From contig CAMDLO010000008.1 of NCBI GenBank assembly GCA_945901765.1, forward strand, positions 1 to 55,170: DNA of 55,170 nucleotides, in the 5' to 3' direction. The stretch comes from Cyanobium sp. NIES-981. GTDB taxonomy: Bacteria; Cyanobacteriota; Cyanobacteriia; PCC-6307; Cyanobiaceae. The notes beneath the pieces are model-generated. The model worked only from the letters and a program-made list of their open reading frames with translations. It searched no databases and was not told the DNA's origin. Shown piece after piece: positions 1-8,913 of the stretch. The position numbers and the translations under genes were made by a program. Every line of letters begins with the position of its first letter. Positions within the stretch are counted from its first letter, which is position 1.

Positions 1-23
1 AGACGACCCACTTGCCAACCCAC

Positions 24-53
24 TTGCATCTGCCAGCCTCAAGAGGCAATAAT
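24..53 (+). promoter_or_regulatory. Putative promoter of abrB
   Basis: TTGCAT at 24-29 and AATAAT at 48-53 are separated by 18 bp, a plausible sigma-70 type -35/-10 pair about 27 bp ahead of the abrB start. The -35 element lies inside the second copy of a direct repeat (cccacttgc at 7-15 and 19-27), which could be an operator. No clear Shine-Dalgarno sequence precedes the ATG. This is a pattern call only. Confidence 0.35.
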
Positions 54-79
54 GCAGACGCTGCATAGCTACTCAATCA

Positions 80-445
80 ATGCTTACAGGTGCTGACCTG
101 CTTGCCAAGGTCAAGGAGCTTGGTGACGCCTCTAAGTCCGACCTTGTGCGGGCCTGCGGGTATGTCTCTCACAAGAAAGACGGATCTGAGCGTCTGAACT
201 TCACCGCGTTCTACGAAGCGCTGCTGAATGCGAAAGGGGTGGATTTCGGAGGCCCGGCCAAATCCGGCAAAGGCGGCCGCAAACTCAGTTTCTTCACAAA
301 GGTGCAATTCAACGGCAACCTGATGGTGGGCCGCGCCTACACCGCCCAGCTCGGCCTTGAACCGGGCGATGAATTTGAGATCAAGCTTGGTCGCAAGCAG
401 ATCAAGCTCGTGCCCCTCGGCACGAACGAGGACGACGAAGACTGA
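80..445 (+). CDS. Cyanobacterial AbrB-family transcriptional regulator
   Basis: This 121-residue protein matches the cyAbrB type of DNA-binding regulator, which in cyanobacteria modulates carbon and nitrogen responsive genes. The N-terminal half (about residues 4-50) is a helical region beginning LTGADLLAKVKELG. The C-terminal half (about 75-115) carries the AbrB-like swapped-hairpin sequence with VGRAYTAQLGLEPGDEFEI followed by a basic strand LGRKQIKLVPLG. The length is normal for the family and the last residues are acidic (EDDED). It stands alone on the plus strand and converges with the flavoprotein gene 15 bp downstream. A direct repeat in its leader could be an autoregulatory site, but that is inference. 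Confidence 0.85.
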   Translation: MLTGADLLAKVKELGDASKSDLVRACGYVSHKKDGSERLNFTAFYEALLNAKGVDFGGPAKSGKGGRKLSFFTKVQFNGNLMVGRAYTAQLGLEPGDEFEIKLGRKQIKLVPLGTNEDDED

Positions 446-459
446 TCTCTGCTGCCGTT

Positions 460-2130
460 TCAGCGAAGCCGCAACGCCACCTGTTCGGCCAGCTTGATCC
501 CATCGATAGCGGCCGAGAGGATCCCGCCGGCATAGCCCGCCCCTTCACCACCCGGAAACAATCCGGGCGTGTTCACCGATTCCAGCCTGTCGGGACATCT
601 GGGGATCCGCACCGGCGATGAGGTGCGGGTTTCAATCGCTGTCAGCACGGCATCGGTTCGGCAGTACCCGGCAATCTGCCGCTCAAAGGCGGGCAGGGCC
701 TCCCGCAGCGCCGCCACCACGAAGGGGGGCAGGCAGCAACTGAGATCGGTGAATGTCACACCGGGCTGGCAGGAAGGGGAGACGGAGGTGGCGGAAGTGC
801 GGTCCCCCAACACGGGCGCGGCCGGCGAGGTCTGCAGGAAATCGCCGAGGCGCTGGGCCGGTGCCCGGAAACCGCCACCGGCCAGCTGAAAGGCCAGGGT
901 CTCCCAGTGGCGCTGAAAGGCAATGCCCGCCAGCGGATCTCCCGTTCCCCGCCCGTAGGGCTCCAGATCAGCCAGGGTGACATTGACCACCAGGCCGCTG
1001 TTGGCATTGCGCTCATTGCGTGAGTGCTGACTCATGCCATTGGTCACCACCCCACCGGCTTCCGATGCCGCTCCCACCACAAGGCCGCCGGGGCACATGC
1101 AGAAGCTGTAGACATCGCGACCTGCGTTGCCGGGTTGGCGGCAGTGGTGCACCAGTTTGTACTCAGCCGGCCCCAGCCGGGGATGGCCGGCGGCCTCTCC
1201 CCAACGGGCCCGATCGATCAGGGCCTGGGGATGTTCGATCCGCACCCCCACGGCAAAGGGCTTGGCCTCGAGGGCAACGCCAGCTTCCACCAGCCAGGCG
1301 AAGGTATCGCGGGCACTGTGCCCGACCGCCAGCACCACGGCGTTGGTGGCCAGCCGGCGCCCATCACCCAGCAGCACCGCCCGCACCCGGCGGTTGTCCG
1401 GCGCCAGTTCCAGACCGCAGACCCGGCTCTCGAACCACACCTCCCCACCCAGCGCCTCGATCCGAGAGCGCAGACCACGGACCACCGTGGCCAGCTTGAA
1501 GGTGCCGATGTGGGGGCGGTGCAAGGTGAGGATTTCGGCATTGGCACCGGCATTGACCAGTTCCTCCAGCACCTTGCGCCCATAGGCCCTGGGCTCGCTC
1601 ACCTGGCTGTAGAGCTTGCCGTCGGAGAAGGTGCCAGCCCCACCCTCGCCGAACTGGGCATTCGACTCCGGGTTGAAGGGGCGCTCGCCGCGCCAGAACC
1701 CGAATGTATCGGCGGTACGTTGTCTGACCGGCTTGCCCCGCTCCAGCAGCAGGGGCCGCAGGCCCATCTGGGCCAGCAGCAGTGCGGCGAAATAGCCGCA
1801 GGGGCCGGCACCCACCACCACCGGCCGGTCGGTGGCCGCGCCTGAGGAGCCGGGCTCGACCACGAAGCGATACCGCTCATCCGGTGTGGCGCGCAGATGA
1901 GGGTCAGGATTGGCGCGCGCCAGCAGCCGTTGCTCCAGCGCGGGGTCCAGCTCGATGTCAAGGCAGTACACCAGGCTGATCCCCGCCCGACGACGGGCAT
2001 CAACGCTCCGCTTCACCAGCCGGAACCCGAGCAGCTGGCCGCTCTGAAGACGCAGACGGCGCATCACCGCCGCCCGGAGCTCGGCGTCGCTGTGGTCAAG
2101 CGGCAGTTTCAGTTCACTCAGCCGCAGCAC
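460..2130 (-). CDS. FAD-dependent dehydrogenase (COG2509-like)
   Basis: The protein is a large NAD(P)/FAD-dependent oxidoreductase of the uncharacterised COG2509 type. A dinucleotide-binding Rossmann motif GAGPCG sits near residue 105, followed by GEGGAGTFSDGKLYSQ, and the C-terminus has the closing flavin motif GLFPGGEGAGYAGGI. About 100 residues precede the Rossmann fold, as is usual for this family. The open frame continues upstream to 2298, but a GGAGG sequence lies 7 nt before the GTG at 2130, so I chose that start (about 556 residues); the GTG at 2136 has no room for a ribosome site. Substrate is unknown. It follows ppsA and a small ORF on the same strand. Confidence 0.8.
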   Translation of the reverse strand: MLRLSELKLPLDHSDAELRAAVMRRLRLQSGQLLGFRLVKRSVDARRRAGISLVYCLDIELDPALEQRLLARANPDPHLRATPDERYRFVVEPGSSGAATDRPVVVGAGPCGYFAALLLAQMGLRPLLLERGKPVRQRTADTFGFWRGERPFNPESNAQFGEGGAGTFSDGKLYSQVSEPRAYGRKVLEELVNAGANAEILTLHRPHIGTFKLATVVRGLRSRIEALGGEVWFESRVCGLELAPDNRRVRAVLLGDGRRLATNAVVLAVGHSARDTFAWLVEAGVALEAKPFAVGVRIEHPQALIDRARWGEAAGHPRLGPAEYKLVHHCRQPGNAGRDVYSFCMCPGGLVVGAASEAGGVVTNGMSQHSRNERNANSGLVVNVTLADLEPYGRGTGDPLAGIAFQRHWETLAFQLAGGGFRAPAQRLGDFLQTSPAAPVLGDRTSATSVSPSCQPGVTFTDLSCCLPPFVVAALREALPAFERQIAGYCRTDAVLTAIETRTSSPVRIPRCPDRLESVNTPGLFPGGEGAGYAGGILSAAIDGIKLAEQVALRLR

Positions 2131-2371
2131 CGGCACGCCTCCGCTTGCTGTATTCCAGCAGGTGTCGATCCCCCGCCATCGGCAGACCGCAGCGGCAGGC
2201 TGGAAAGCCTTCCCGGGTCCAGCCATGTCGCTCACCCACTGCCCGCTCTGCCTGGCCCTGGCGGTATTCAGCATCGGGCGGGGCCTGGCCCACCTCACCC
2301 TGGTCTGGCACCTGCGCTGGCGGACGGCCTAGGCCTTGGAGCAAGGGCGCGACGCCGTTGAGCGCTTCCAT
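2114..2371 (-). CDS. Small hypothetical protein between ppsA and the flavoprotein gene
   Basis: This frame encodes about 85 residues. It starts with ATG (a GTG lies one codon earlier) 17 nt after the ppsA stop and overlaps the start of the flavoprotein gene by 17 nt, so the three could be co-transcribed. The product has no membrane segment; its one notable element is a PACRCGLPM stretch near the C-terminus, a possible metal-binding CxC. The tight fit between its neighbours is the main support. I do not recognise a family, and it could be chance coding in GC-rich DNA. Confidence 0.4.
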   Translation of the reverse strand: MEALNGVAPLLQGLGRPPAQVPDQGEVGQAPPDAEYRQGQAERAVGERHGWTREGFPACRCGLPMAGDRHLLEYSKRRRAGAAAE

Positions 2372-2388
2372 CACGGAGGCCAGATCGG

Positions 2389-4881
2389 CTACGCCACCTG
2401 CCGTTCCAGTGCCGCCACCCGCAAGCGGGTGTCGATCACGGCGTCAGGGTTGAGGCTAATCGAGTCGATGCCTTCGGCCACGAGAAAGGCCGTGAACTCG
2501 GGATAGTCACTCGGAGCCTGGCCGCAGATGCCGATCTTGCGGCCGCAACGCTTCGCCGTGCGGATGGCGAGCTGGATCATCGCCTTCACCGTGGCGTGGC
2601 GCTCATCGAACAGATCGGCCACCAGGGCCGAATCGCGATCCAGTCCCAGGGTGAGCTGGGTGAGGTCGTTGGAACCGATCGAGAAGCCGTCAAACCGCTC
2701 GGCGAAGGCTTCCGCACCGATCACGTTGCTGGGCAGCTCGCACATCACGTAGACCTCCAGACCGTTCTCACCGCGCACCAGCCCCTGATGGGCCATCTCC
2801 GCCAGCACCCGATCCCCCTCCTCCGGTGTGCGGCAGAAGGGCACCATCGGGATCACGTTGGTGAGTCCCATCTGCTCGCGCACCCTGCGCAGGGCCCGGC
2901 ACTCCAGGGCGAAAGCCTGGCGGAAAGCCGGCGCGCAGTAACGGGACGCGCCGCGCCAGCCGAGCATCGGATTCTCCTCGCGAGGCTCGAATACCGACCC
3001 GCCCAGCAGCTTGGCGTATTCATTGCTCTTGAAATCCGAGAACCGCAGGATCACCGGCCGCGGGAAGAAGGCGGCGGCGATCCGGGCCATGCCCTGGGCC
3101 AGGAGATCCACGTAGTACTCCGCCGGCTCGCCGTAGCCAGCCACCAGCTGGGCGATGGCGTGGCGCTCGGCCGGATCCCGCACCCGCTCCGGCTCAAGCA
3201 GGGCCAGGGGATGCACGCGGATGTGGTTGGCGATGATGAACTCCAGACGGGCCAGGCCCACGCCGTCGCAGGGGATGGCTGCCAGCTTGAAGGCCTCCTC
3301 CGGATTGCCCACGTTCATCAGAATGCGGGTGCGGGTGGCCGGCAGGTCATGGAGCGGCCGTTCCTCCACCCGGAACGGCAGGGCGCCGCGGTAGACACGG
3401 CCCTCATCGCCTTCGCAACAGCTCGCCGTGACCGGCTCGCCATCGGCGATGACCGTGGTGGCATCGCCGGTGCCGACGATCGCGGTGATGCCCATCTCCC
3501 GGGCGATGATCGCGGCGTGGCAGGTGCGACCGCCCTGATCGGTGATCACGCCGCTGGCCCGCCTGAGGATCGGCTCCCAGTCGGGGTCAGTGCGCTCGGT
3601 GACCAGCAGATCACCTGGGGCGAAGCGCTGAATCTGGGAAGGATCGGCAATGATCCGCGCCCGGCCGCTGCTCACCGAGGCGCCGACGGCCCGGCCGCGG
3701 CAGAGCACCTCAGCGTGCCCACCCCCCGGCCCAGCCTCCAGATGCCAGCTGCGCAGCACCGAGCCCGAGCGGCGCGACTGCACGGTTTCCGGGCGTGCCT
3801 GCAGGATGAACAGCTCGCCGGTGTGGCCGTCCTTGGCCCACTCGATGTCCATCGGCGTGGGCGTGCCCCGGCGGGAACTGTAGTGCCGCTCAATCGTGCA
3901 GGCCCAGCGCGCCAGCTGCAGGACCTCATCGTCGGAGATGGCAAAGCGGCGCTGCTGCGCCTTCGGCACGGGCACAGTGCAGGTGGCGCTCGCGCCGGGA
4001 TGGCTGGAGTCAGCAGCGGATCCCAGGCCGGCCTCGGCATAGATCATGCGGATCGCCTTGCTGCCCAGGCGCCGCTGCAGGATCGGGGCGAAGCCCTCCG
4101 CCAACGTGGGTTTGAAGATCAGGTATTCATCCGGGTTGACCGACCCCTGCACCACGGTCTCCCCGAGCCCGTAGGCGGCGGTTAACAACACGGCATCACG
4201 GAAACCGGACTCCGTGTCGATCGAGAACATCACCCCGGAAGCGGCGAGGTCGGCACGCACCATGTGCTGCACACCGATCGCGAGCGCCACCGCGTCATGG
4301 TCGAAACCGTTGCTCTGCCGGTACGAGATCGCCCGGTCGGTGAACAGGGAGGCGAGGCAGCGCTGACAGGCGGCCAGCAGGGCAGCGGGGCCCTGCACGT
4401 TGAGATAGGTCTCCTGCTGGCCAGCGAAGGAGGCGTTCGGGAGGTCTTCGGCGGTGGCGCTGGAACGCACTGCCACCGCTGGATCAGGCCGCCCCAGCTC
4501 CTGCCCCAGCTGGTGGTAGGCAGACAGAATCGCGGTCTGCAGGTCGTCGGGCAGCGGGGCCCCCAGCACCAGTGAGCGGGCGGCGGCGCCGGCTGCCTGC
4601 AGAGCGGCGAGGTCATGACTGTCCAGCCCATCAAGCAGGCTCTGCAGACGCTGCTTCAGGCCATTGGCCTCGATGAAGTGGCGGTAGGCGGCGGCGGTGG
4701 TGGCGAAGCCATCCGGCACGCGCACCCCCTGGCCAGCCAGCTCGCGCAGCATCTCGCCGAGCGACGCATTCTTACCACCCACCACGGGGATGGCCTCGAT
4801 GCCCACCGCCCGCAGCGGCAGCACCAATGCCGCGCCGCCGGGGGGCGTGTCTGATGGGACTGGAGCTTGGGCTTCGCGCAT
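2389..4881 (-). CDS. ppsA: Phosphoenolpyruvate synthase (pyruvate, water dikinase)
   Basis: PEP synthase converts pyruvate, ATP and water to PEP, AMP and phosphate. The N-terminal ATP-grasp-like pyruvate/PEP-binding domain begins with VGGKNASLGEMLREL. The swivelling phosphohistidine domain contains GGRTCHAAIIAREMG near residue 450, with the catalytic His. The C-terminal PEP-binding barrel includes GSNDLTQLTLGLDRDS and ends with GICGQAPSDYPEF. The frame continues to 4995, but the ATG at 4881 gives about 830 residues, a normal family size, and the extra upstream residues look non-conserved. No clear ribosome site is seen. It is divergent from the small secreted protein at 5014. Confidence 0.93.
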   Translation of the reverse strand: MREAQAPVPSDTPPGGAALVLPLRAVGIEAIPVVGGKNASLGEMLRELAGQGVRVPDGFATTAAAYRHFIEANGLKQRLQSLLDGLDSHDLAALQAAGAAARSLVLGAPLPDDLQTAILSAYHQLGQELGRPDPAVAVRSSATAEDLPNASFAGQQETYLNVQGPAALLAACQRCLASLFTDRAISYRQSNGFDHDAVALAIGVQHMVRADLAASGVMFSIDTESGFRDAVLLTAAYGLGETVVQGSVNPDEYLIFKPTLAEGFAPILQRRLGSKAIRMIYAEAGLGSAADSSHPGASATCTVPVPKAQQRRFAISDDEVLQLARWACTIERHYSSRRGTPTPMDIEWAKDGHTGELFILQARPETVQSRRSGSVLRSWHLEAGPGGGHAEVLCRGRAVGASVSSGRARIIADPSQIQRFAPGDLLVTERTDPDWEPILRRASGVITDQGGRTCHAAIIAREMGITAIVGTGDATTVIADGEPVTASCCEGDEGRVYRGALPFRVEERPLHDLPATRTRILMNVGNPEEAFKLAAIPCDGVGLARLEFIIANHIRVHPLALLEPERVRDPAERHAIAQLVAGYGEPAEYYVDLLAQGMARIAAAFFPRPVILRFSDFKSNEYAKLLGGSVFEPREENPMLGWRGASRYCAPAFRQAFALECRALRRVREQMGLTNVIPMVPFCRTPEEGDRVLAEMAHQGLVRGENGLEVYVMCELPSNVIGAEAFAERFDGFSIGSNDLTQLTLGLDRDSALVADLFDERHATVKAMIQLAIRTAKRCGRKIGICGQAPSDYPEFTAFLVAEGIDSISLNPDAVIDTRLRVAALERQVA

Positions 4882-5013
4882 GGCAGGACGGCGGCCAACC
4901 GAACTCTGGCGCGGCAAACCCGGCAGGGCCGAAACTGTGAACGGCACGCAGCACTGGGTGGCGCGCAGTTCCGGTGCCACAGTGGGCCTTCCCATTCCTT
5001 ACTACCGGGTTTC

Positions 5014-5451
5014 GTGATCCGTTTCTCCCACGCCTGGTTGGCCGCCGCCGCTCTGGCCTTCAGCACCGCCCTGCCCCAGGCGCCGGCCCTGGCTCAGGCC
5101 AAGGGGCAGACCGCCGCCACGAAACCGGCCTCCATGGAGCTGATGAACGACATGGCTCTGGCCGCTGCCGTGAACGTGTGCGACCTGGCCGTGGAAGAGA
5201 AAGTTGCTGTGCAGAAGACTGTGCTGGCCAATGCCAAGGCGATCACCTATGTGATCACCAGCCGCTACGGCTCTGAAGTGGCTGGCGCCGGCAAGCTTCA
5301 GCCCGAACAGATCGCCAATGGCACCGTGCTCCAGGTGATTGCCCGGGTCAAGCAGGGCTGCTACCCAAAGCTCAGCGCTGCAGACAAGAAGTTCATCGAT
5401 GACGTGCTCAGCGAGTACGAGAAAGCGGTGAAGAGCAAGCCGAAGCGTTGA
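5014..5451 (+). CDS. Small secreted cyanobacterial protein, function unknown
   Basis: Starting at the GTG at 5014 gives about 145 residues with a Sec signal peptide: a short basic start, a hydrophobic stretch WLAAAALAFSTALPQ and a likely cleavage after APALAQA. The mature part is helical and soluble, with MELMNDMALAAAVNVCDLAV, two cysteines (VCDL and KQGCYPKL) and a basic tail. I associate it with a conserved secreted family of marine Synechococcus that is sometimes labelled a class II cAMP phosphodiesterase, but I see no catalytic motif supporting that label. The upstream in-frame extension to 4867 is antisense to the ppsA start and is probably not translated. Confidence 0.7.
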   Translation: MIRFSHAWLAAAALAFSTALPQAPALAQAKGQTAATKPASMELMNDMALAAAVNVCDLAVEEKVAVQKTVLANAKAITYVITSRYGSEVAGAGKLQPEQIANGTVLQVIARVKQGCYPKLSAADKKFIDDVLSEYEKAVKSKPKR

Positions 5452-5461
5452 TCTTCCCAGA

Positions 5462-5537
5462 ACCACCGGTCGCTCAACTGGTGGTGTGCTTGGTGCTTGG
5501 TAGGAGCGCGTGAGCGGGTCTGCGCACGCGCTCACGC
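5462..5537. terminator. Hairpin pair between convergent genes
   Basis: Two inverted repeats fill the gap between the convergent genes ending at 5451 (+) and 5553 (-). The first is accaccggt (5462-5470) with actggtggt (5477-5485), 8 of 9 pairs with a 6-nt loop. The second is gagcgcgtg (5504-5512) with cacgcgctc (5525-5533), a perfect 9-bp stem with an alternative register at 5508-5516/5529-5537. Neither has a T-run, so termination is only suggested by position. Confidence 0.35.
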
Positions 5538-5552
5538 CCTTCCACCCATCTG

Positions 5553-5849
5553 CTAAGGCCTGTCTTCGGCTGTCTGGCCTGCGTCGCCCGGCCGGTCTGG
5601 ATCGGAATTCATGCCTGCAGGTTTGCCCTTGGCTGTGAACCCTCCAGCTCGGTCCGTCGTTTGCGGATCTGGCTCCGGCAACAGCTGGGCCAGCAGGCCC
5701 GCTGCCAGCAGAGCTGCGCCGAGCACCAGGGCGAGATTGCGGTTGGCGGCAGCTGGGCCGTCGCTCCAGGCCGCTGCGGCCAGAAAAGCCCCCCCCAGCA
5801 ACAGGGTGGGCACAAGAACAATGCCCTTGGCGGTGCGGTTCAGGCTCAT
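5553..5849 (-). CDS. Small two-helix membrane protein
   Basis: The 98-residue product begins [20 protein letters not shown]. It has two hydrophobic helices, about residues 8-27 and 38-58, followed by a polar, Pro/Asp-rich tail of some 40 residues. Its ATG overlaps the TGA of the upstream SNase-like gene (ATGA), a sign of translational coupling. No family is recognised. As the last gene of the hemH-M23-ilvB-SNase run, it is probably expressed with them. Confidence 0.6.
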   Translation of the reverse strand: MSLNRTAKGIVLVPTLLLGGAFLAAAAWSDGPAAANRNLALVLGAALLAAGLLAQLLPEPDPQTTDRAGGFTAKGKPAGMNSDPDRPGDAGQTAEDRP

Positions 5850-6352
5850 GGCATCGCCGGACAGGCCGGCACAGCCAGCCCCTGCTGCACCAGGCCAGCG
5901 GCGAGATCCAGCGAAGAGCCGCCGCGGCTGGTGCGGCTGCCACGCCCGATCACACTCACCTGGGCCAGGAGCTCCCCCTGCTGCTGACCCATCGGCCGCA
6001 GGTTCACCCGCGCGCCCCGGGGAGCCTGACTGCGCAACCAGGCCATCGCCTCCGACTCCCGACCCGGCAGAGGCTCAATGCAGGCCAACCGCACGCTGTA
6101 GCTGCGATTGCTGTCTCCCACCTGCACCAGGGTGGAGGTGCGGATCTGACGAATTTCGGCCGCGTCAGCCAATTGCACCCCCAGCACCTCGGTTAGAAGC
6201 AGGCAGACCAGCAGCAGCAACACTGGCAGCAGCCGACTGATCAGAGAACGCGGCTTGACGGTGGAGAGCAGGGAATGGGGGTTCAGAGCTTGGTTCCGCA
6301 GCTGGGACAGAAATGATGCGCGCTCTCGGTGCTGGAACCGCAGCTGCGACAC
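5846..6352 (-). CDS. Secreted SNase-like (thermonuclease-fold) protein
   Basis: A hydrophobic segment [19 protein letters not shown] followed by ADA looks like a signal peptide or anchor. The mature part resembles a staphylococcal-nuclease fold: [32 protein letters not shown], then [19 protein letters not shown]. The VRLxxI strand and its Arg are kept, but the second catalytic Arg region of active nucleases is not evident, so it may be non-catalytic. The start is uncertain: the only plausible alternative codons upstream of the signal are GTG at 6352 (used here) and TTG at 6442, both inside the ilvB 3' end (ilvB stops at 6283). An unusual start inside the overlap cannot be excluded. Confidence 0.6.
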   Translation of the reverse strand: MSQLRFQHRERASFLSQLRNQALNPHSLLSTVKPRSLISRLLPVLLLLVCLLLTEVLGVQLADAAEIRQIRTSTLVQVGDSNRSYSVRLACIEPLPGRESEAMAWLRSQAPRGARVNLRPMGQQQGELLAQVSVIGRGSRTSRGGSSLDLAAGLVQQGLAVPACPAMP

Positions 6353-8256
6353 AGGCGGGTGGTGGCGATCGCCAACTCTGGATGGCTGGGTAGACCCACC
6401 ATCTGGGCGTTGCTGGCGCCGGGCGGCACCATCGGATAGCAATTCTCGTTGCGCCGCACTTTCACATCAATGAAAGCGGGGCCGGGATGGGCCAGGGCCT
6501 CGGCCAGCTGCTCGCGCAACCGCGAGCGCTCCGTGATCGTGACCCCGCGCACGCCGAAGGCTGTGGCCAGGGCCTCGAAGTCAGGCATGCCGCCGGTCAT
6601 TTCCGAAGCGGAGTACCGCTCCTCGTAGAAGCTCTCCTGCCACTGGCGCACCATGCCCTGCCAGCCGTTGTTCAGCACCACCACCTTCACCGCCAGCTGG
6701 TACTGAGCCAGGGTGCCGAGCTCCTGGATGTTCATCAGGATCGATGCATCACCGGCCACGCAGATCACCTGCTCATCGGGGAAGGCGGTCTGCACACCCA
6801 TCGCCGCCGGCATGCCGAAGCCCATCGTGCCCAGGCCTGCCGAACTGATCCAGTGCCTGGGGGCGTTGTGGAGAAACTGGGCGGCCCACATCTGATGCTG
6901 GCCAACGTCAGTGGTGAAGTAAGCCCGCGGTGCCAGCTCCTGCAGAGCGATCACCACTTCCTGGGGAGCGATCTCCCCTTCAGGATCGGGCACCACCAGC
7001 GGGTACTGCCGCTTCCACTGGCCGATCCGATCCAGCCAGGCCTGGGTGCGTCCGTCGGCGCCCTCGCCGGCACTGGCGGCAAGCATGGCGTCCAGGGCTT
7101 CGCGCACATCGCCCACCACCGGCACATCGGGCAGACGGGTCTTGCCGACTTCAGCCGCGTCGATGTCGATGTGGATCACCTGAGCCCGGGGGGCAAAACC
7201 ATCCAACCGGCCAGTGACCCGATCATCAAAGCGAGCCCCCACAGCGATCAGCAGATCGCATTCGGTGACGGCGAAATTGGCATAGGCCGTGCCATGCATG
7301 CCCAGCATGCCCACGGCGAGTTCATCGGACTCATCAAAGGCCCCCTTGCCCATCAGCGTGGTGGTGACAGGCAGCTGGAAACGCTCGGCCAGCTCCCGCA
7401 CGGCGGCGTGGGCACCACTGCTGATCGCTCCACCCCCGACATACAGAAGCGGGCGCTGAGCCTGGCGGATCAGCTGGAGGGCAGCCTCGATCGCGTCCGC
7501 TCGCGGACCGGGTGGCAGCCGGAAGCCCGCGGGCATGCTGCTCCCCGGCTCCACTGGCACATAGTCGAACAGCTCAGCGCCCACATCCTTCGGCACGTCG
7601 ATCAGCACCGGTCCCGGCCGGCCTGAGGCGGCAATCAGGAAGGCCTCAGCCACGATCCGGCCGATGTCACGCGGGTCGCGCACCACCCAGGAGTGCTTCA
7701 CGATCGGCAGGGTGATGCCGAAGATATCGGTCTCCTGAAAAGCATCGGTGCCGATCGCGGCCCGGGGCACCTGGCCGGTGATCACCACCAGCGGCACCGA
7801 GTCCATATGGGCGGTGGCGATGCCGGTCACCAGATTGGTGGCGCCTGGGCCGGAGGTGCCGAAACAGACCCCCACCTGCCCCGTGGCGCGGGCGTAGGCA
7901 TCAGCAGCATGGGTGCCGCCCTGCTCATGCCGCACCAGGATGTGTTTCAGCCAGCCGCGGGCTTCGGCTTTATGCAGCTCGTCGTAGATCGGCAGAATGG
8001 CGCCGCCGGGATAGCCGAAGATGTGACGCACGCCATGGCGGCGCAGGGCATCCATCAAGGCATGACCACCGCTCACTCTCTGGGCGGCTTGCCCACCGGC
8101 CTGGACGCTGCTGGATGAGGCGTCAGCAGGGTTGATCGCTGACGGGTTGAGGTCCGCTGCTTGGGAATCCGCTGCTTGAGGATCCGCTGCTTGGGAATCC
8201 GCTGCTTTGGAGTCCCCTGCTTTGGGATCCGCTGCAGGGAGAGGCGTTAACGTCAC
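6283..8256 (-). CDS. ilvB: Acetolactate synthase, large subunit
   Basis: IlvB is the ThDP-dependent catalytic subunit of acetohydroxyacid synthase, the first step of branched-chain amino-acid synthesis. Seen are the N-terminal PYR domain with [15 protein letters not shown] and the catalytic Glu in [17 protein letters not shown], the central FAD/Rossmann domain with [13 protein letters not shown], and the C-terminal ThDP/Mg motif [15 protein letters not shown] then [12 protein letters not shown]. Two features stand out. The first 45 residues contain five imperfect copies of a 5-residue repeat (D-S/P-Q/K-A-A) encoded by 15-bp tandem repeats. After the usual end near SNAQMVG there is a Cys4 zinc-ribbon-like tail ([16 protein letters not shown]). 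It sits between an M23 peptidase and the SNase-like gene on the same strand. Confidence 0.94.
   Translation of the reverse strand: MTLTPLPAADPKAGDSKAADSQAADPQAADSQAADLNPSAINPADASSSSVQAGGQAAQRVSGGHALMDALRRHGVRHIFGYPGGAILPIYDELHKAEARGWLKHILVRHEQGGTHAADAYARATGQVGVCFGTSGPGATNLVTGIATAHMDSVPLVVITGQVPRAAIGTDAFQETDIFGITLPIVKHSWVVRDPRDIGRIVAEAFLIAASGRPGPVLIDVPKDVGAELFDYVPVEPGSSMPAGFRLPPGPRADAIEAALQLIRQAQRPLLYVGGGAISSGAHAAVRELAERFQLPVTTTLMGKGAFDESDELAVGMLGMHGTAYANFAVTECDLLIAVGARFDDRVTGRLDGFAPRAQVIHIDIDAAEVGKTRLPDVPVVGDVREALDAMLAASAGEGADGRTQAWLDRIGQWKRQYPLVVPDPEGEIAPQEVVIALQELAPRAYFTTDVGQHQMWAAQFLHNAPRHWISSAGLGTMGFGMPAAMGVQTAFPDEQVICVAGDASILMNIQELGTLAQYQLAVKVVVLNNGWQGMVRQWQESFYEERYSASEMTGGMPDFEALATAFGVRGVTITERSRLREQLAEALAHPGPAFIDVKVRRNENCYPMVPPGASNAQMVGLPSHPELAIATTRLCRSCGSSTESAHHFCPSCGTKL
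8156..8230. repeat. 15-bp tandem repeat inside the ilvB 5' end
   Basis: Five adjacent 15-bp units lie at 8156-8170, 8171-8185, 8186-8200, 8201-8215 and 8216-8230. Units one and three are identical (gctgcttgggaatcc); the others differ at one to several positions. The unit length keeps the frame, so copy-number change would only lengthen or shorten the N-terminal linker of IlvB. Confidence 0.85.
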
Positions 8257-8283
8257 GGCTGCCGAGGCCAGCGCAGTGGCCCC

Positions 8284-8913
8284 CTAACGGGATTGGGCAA
8301 CACTAGGCGCTGGTGGCACGCTTGGGGCGACAGACCTGACTGCCCCACCCCCCGACTGCCGGGCCCTGACCATCGCCCGCAGCACCACCGCCGGATCCAT
8401 CCAGGCGCCGCGGTGGCGCATCCCCCAGTGGAGATGGGGGCCGGTGCTGCGGCCGCTCACGCCGATATGACCGATCAGCTCGCCGGTGCGCACGGGCTGG
8501 CCCTGGCGGAGCTGTACCGGTCCGCTGCGGTAGGTGCCAGCGCTGACCCGACCCGAAAGATGGCAATAGATGTGTTCGTAATCGCCGGAACGGATCACCA
8601 GTCCCAGCCCGCAGGTGGAATCGTTGATCACGCTCTGCACCGTGCCACCCCACCAGTTGCGGATTGGCGAACCCATCGGTGCGGCGATGTCAAGGCCGTA
8701 ATGGGGCTCAACCCTGCCCCAGGGGCCGCTACGGGTGCCGAAATGACTGGTGTAAGCCACGAAGCTGACCACGGGAAACACGCCTTGGCGCCAGCCGCTC
8801 TCGCGGCGGCTGCCCGCCGCAGGCAGGGCCGCCCATGCCAGACCGGTGGCGAGGGCGCCGACCACCAGCAGCCGGCCGGCATGCCGCTGCAGATCAGAGC
8901 AACCCGAGCGCAT
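8284..8913 (-). CDS. M23-family (LytM-type) metallopeptidase, exported
   Basis: This 209-residue protein is a probable peptidoglycan endopeptidase or LytM-type factor acting in the periplasm. An N-terminal hydrophobic segment (about 14-33) serves as signal or anchor. The Zn-dependent M23 core includes [15 protein letters not shown] (His and Asp ligands), [10 protein letters not shown] and [12 protein letters not shown] (HxH), so the catalytic ligands appear intact. A Ser/Pro/Val-rich tail closes the protein. Its ATG lies 20 nt inside the 3' end of hemH and it ends 27 nt before ilvB, consistent with an operon. Confidence 0.88.
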   Translation of the reverse strand: MRSGCSDLQRHAGRLLVVGALATGLAWAALPAAGSRRESGWRQGVFPVVSFVAYTSHFGTRSGPWGRVEPHYGLDIAAPMGSPIRNWWGGTVQSVINDSTCGLGLVIRSGDYEHIYCHLSGRVSAGTYRSGPVQLRQGQPVRTGELIGHIGVSGRSTGPHLHWGMRHRGAWMDPAVVLRAMVRARQSGGGAVRSVAPSVPPAPSVAQSR

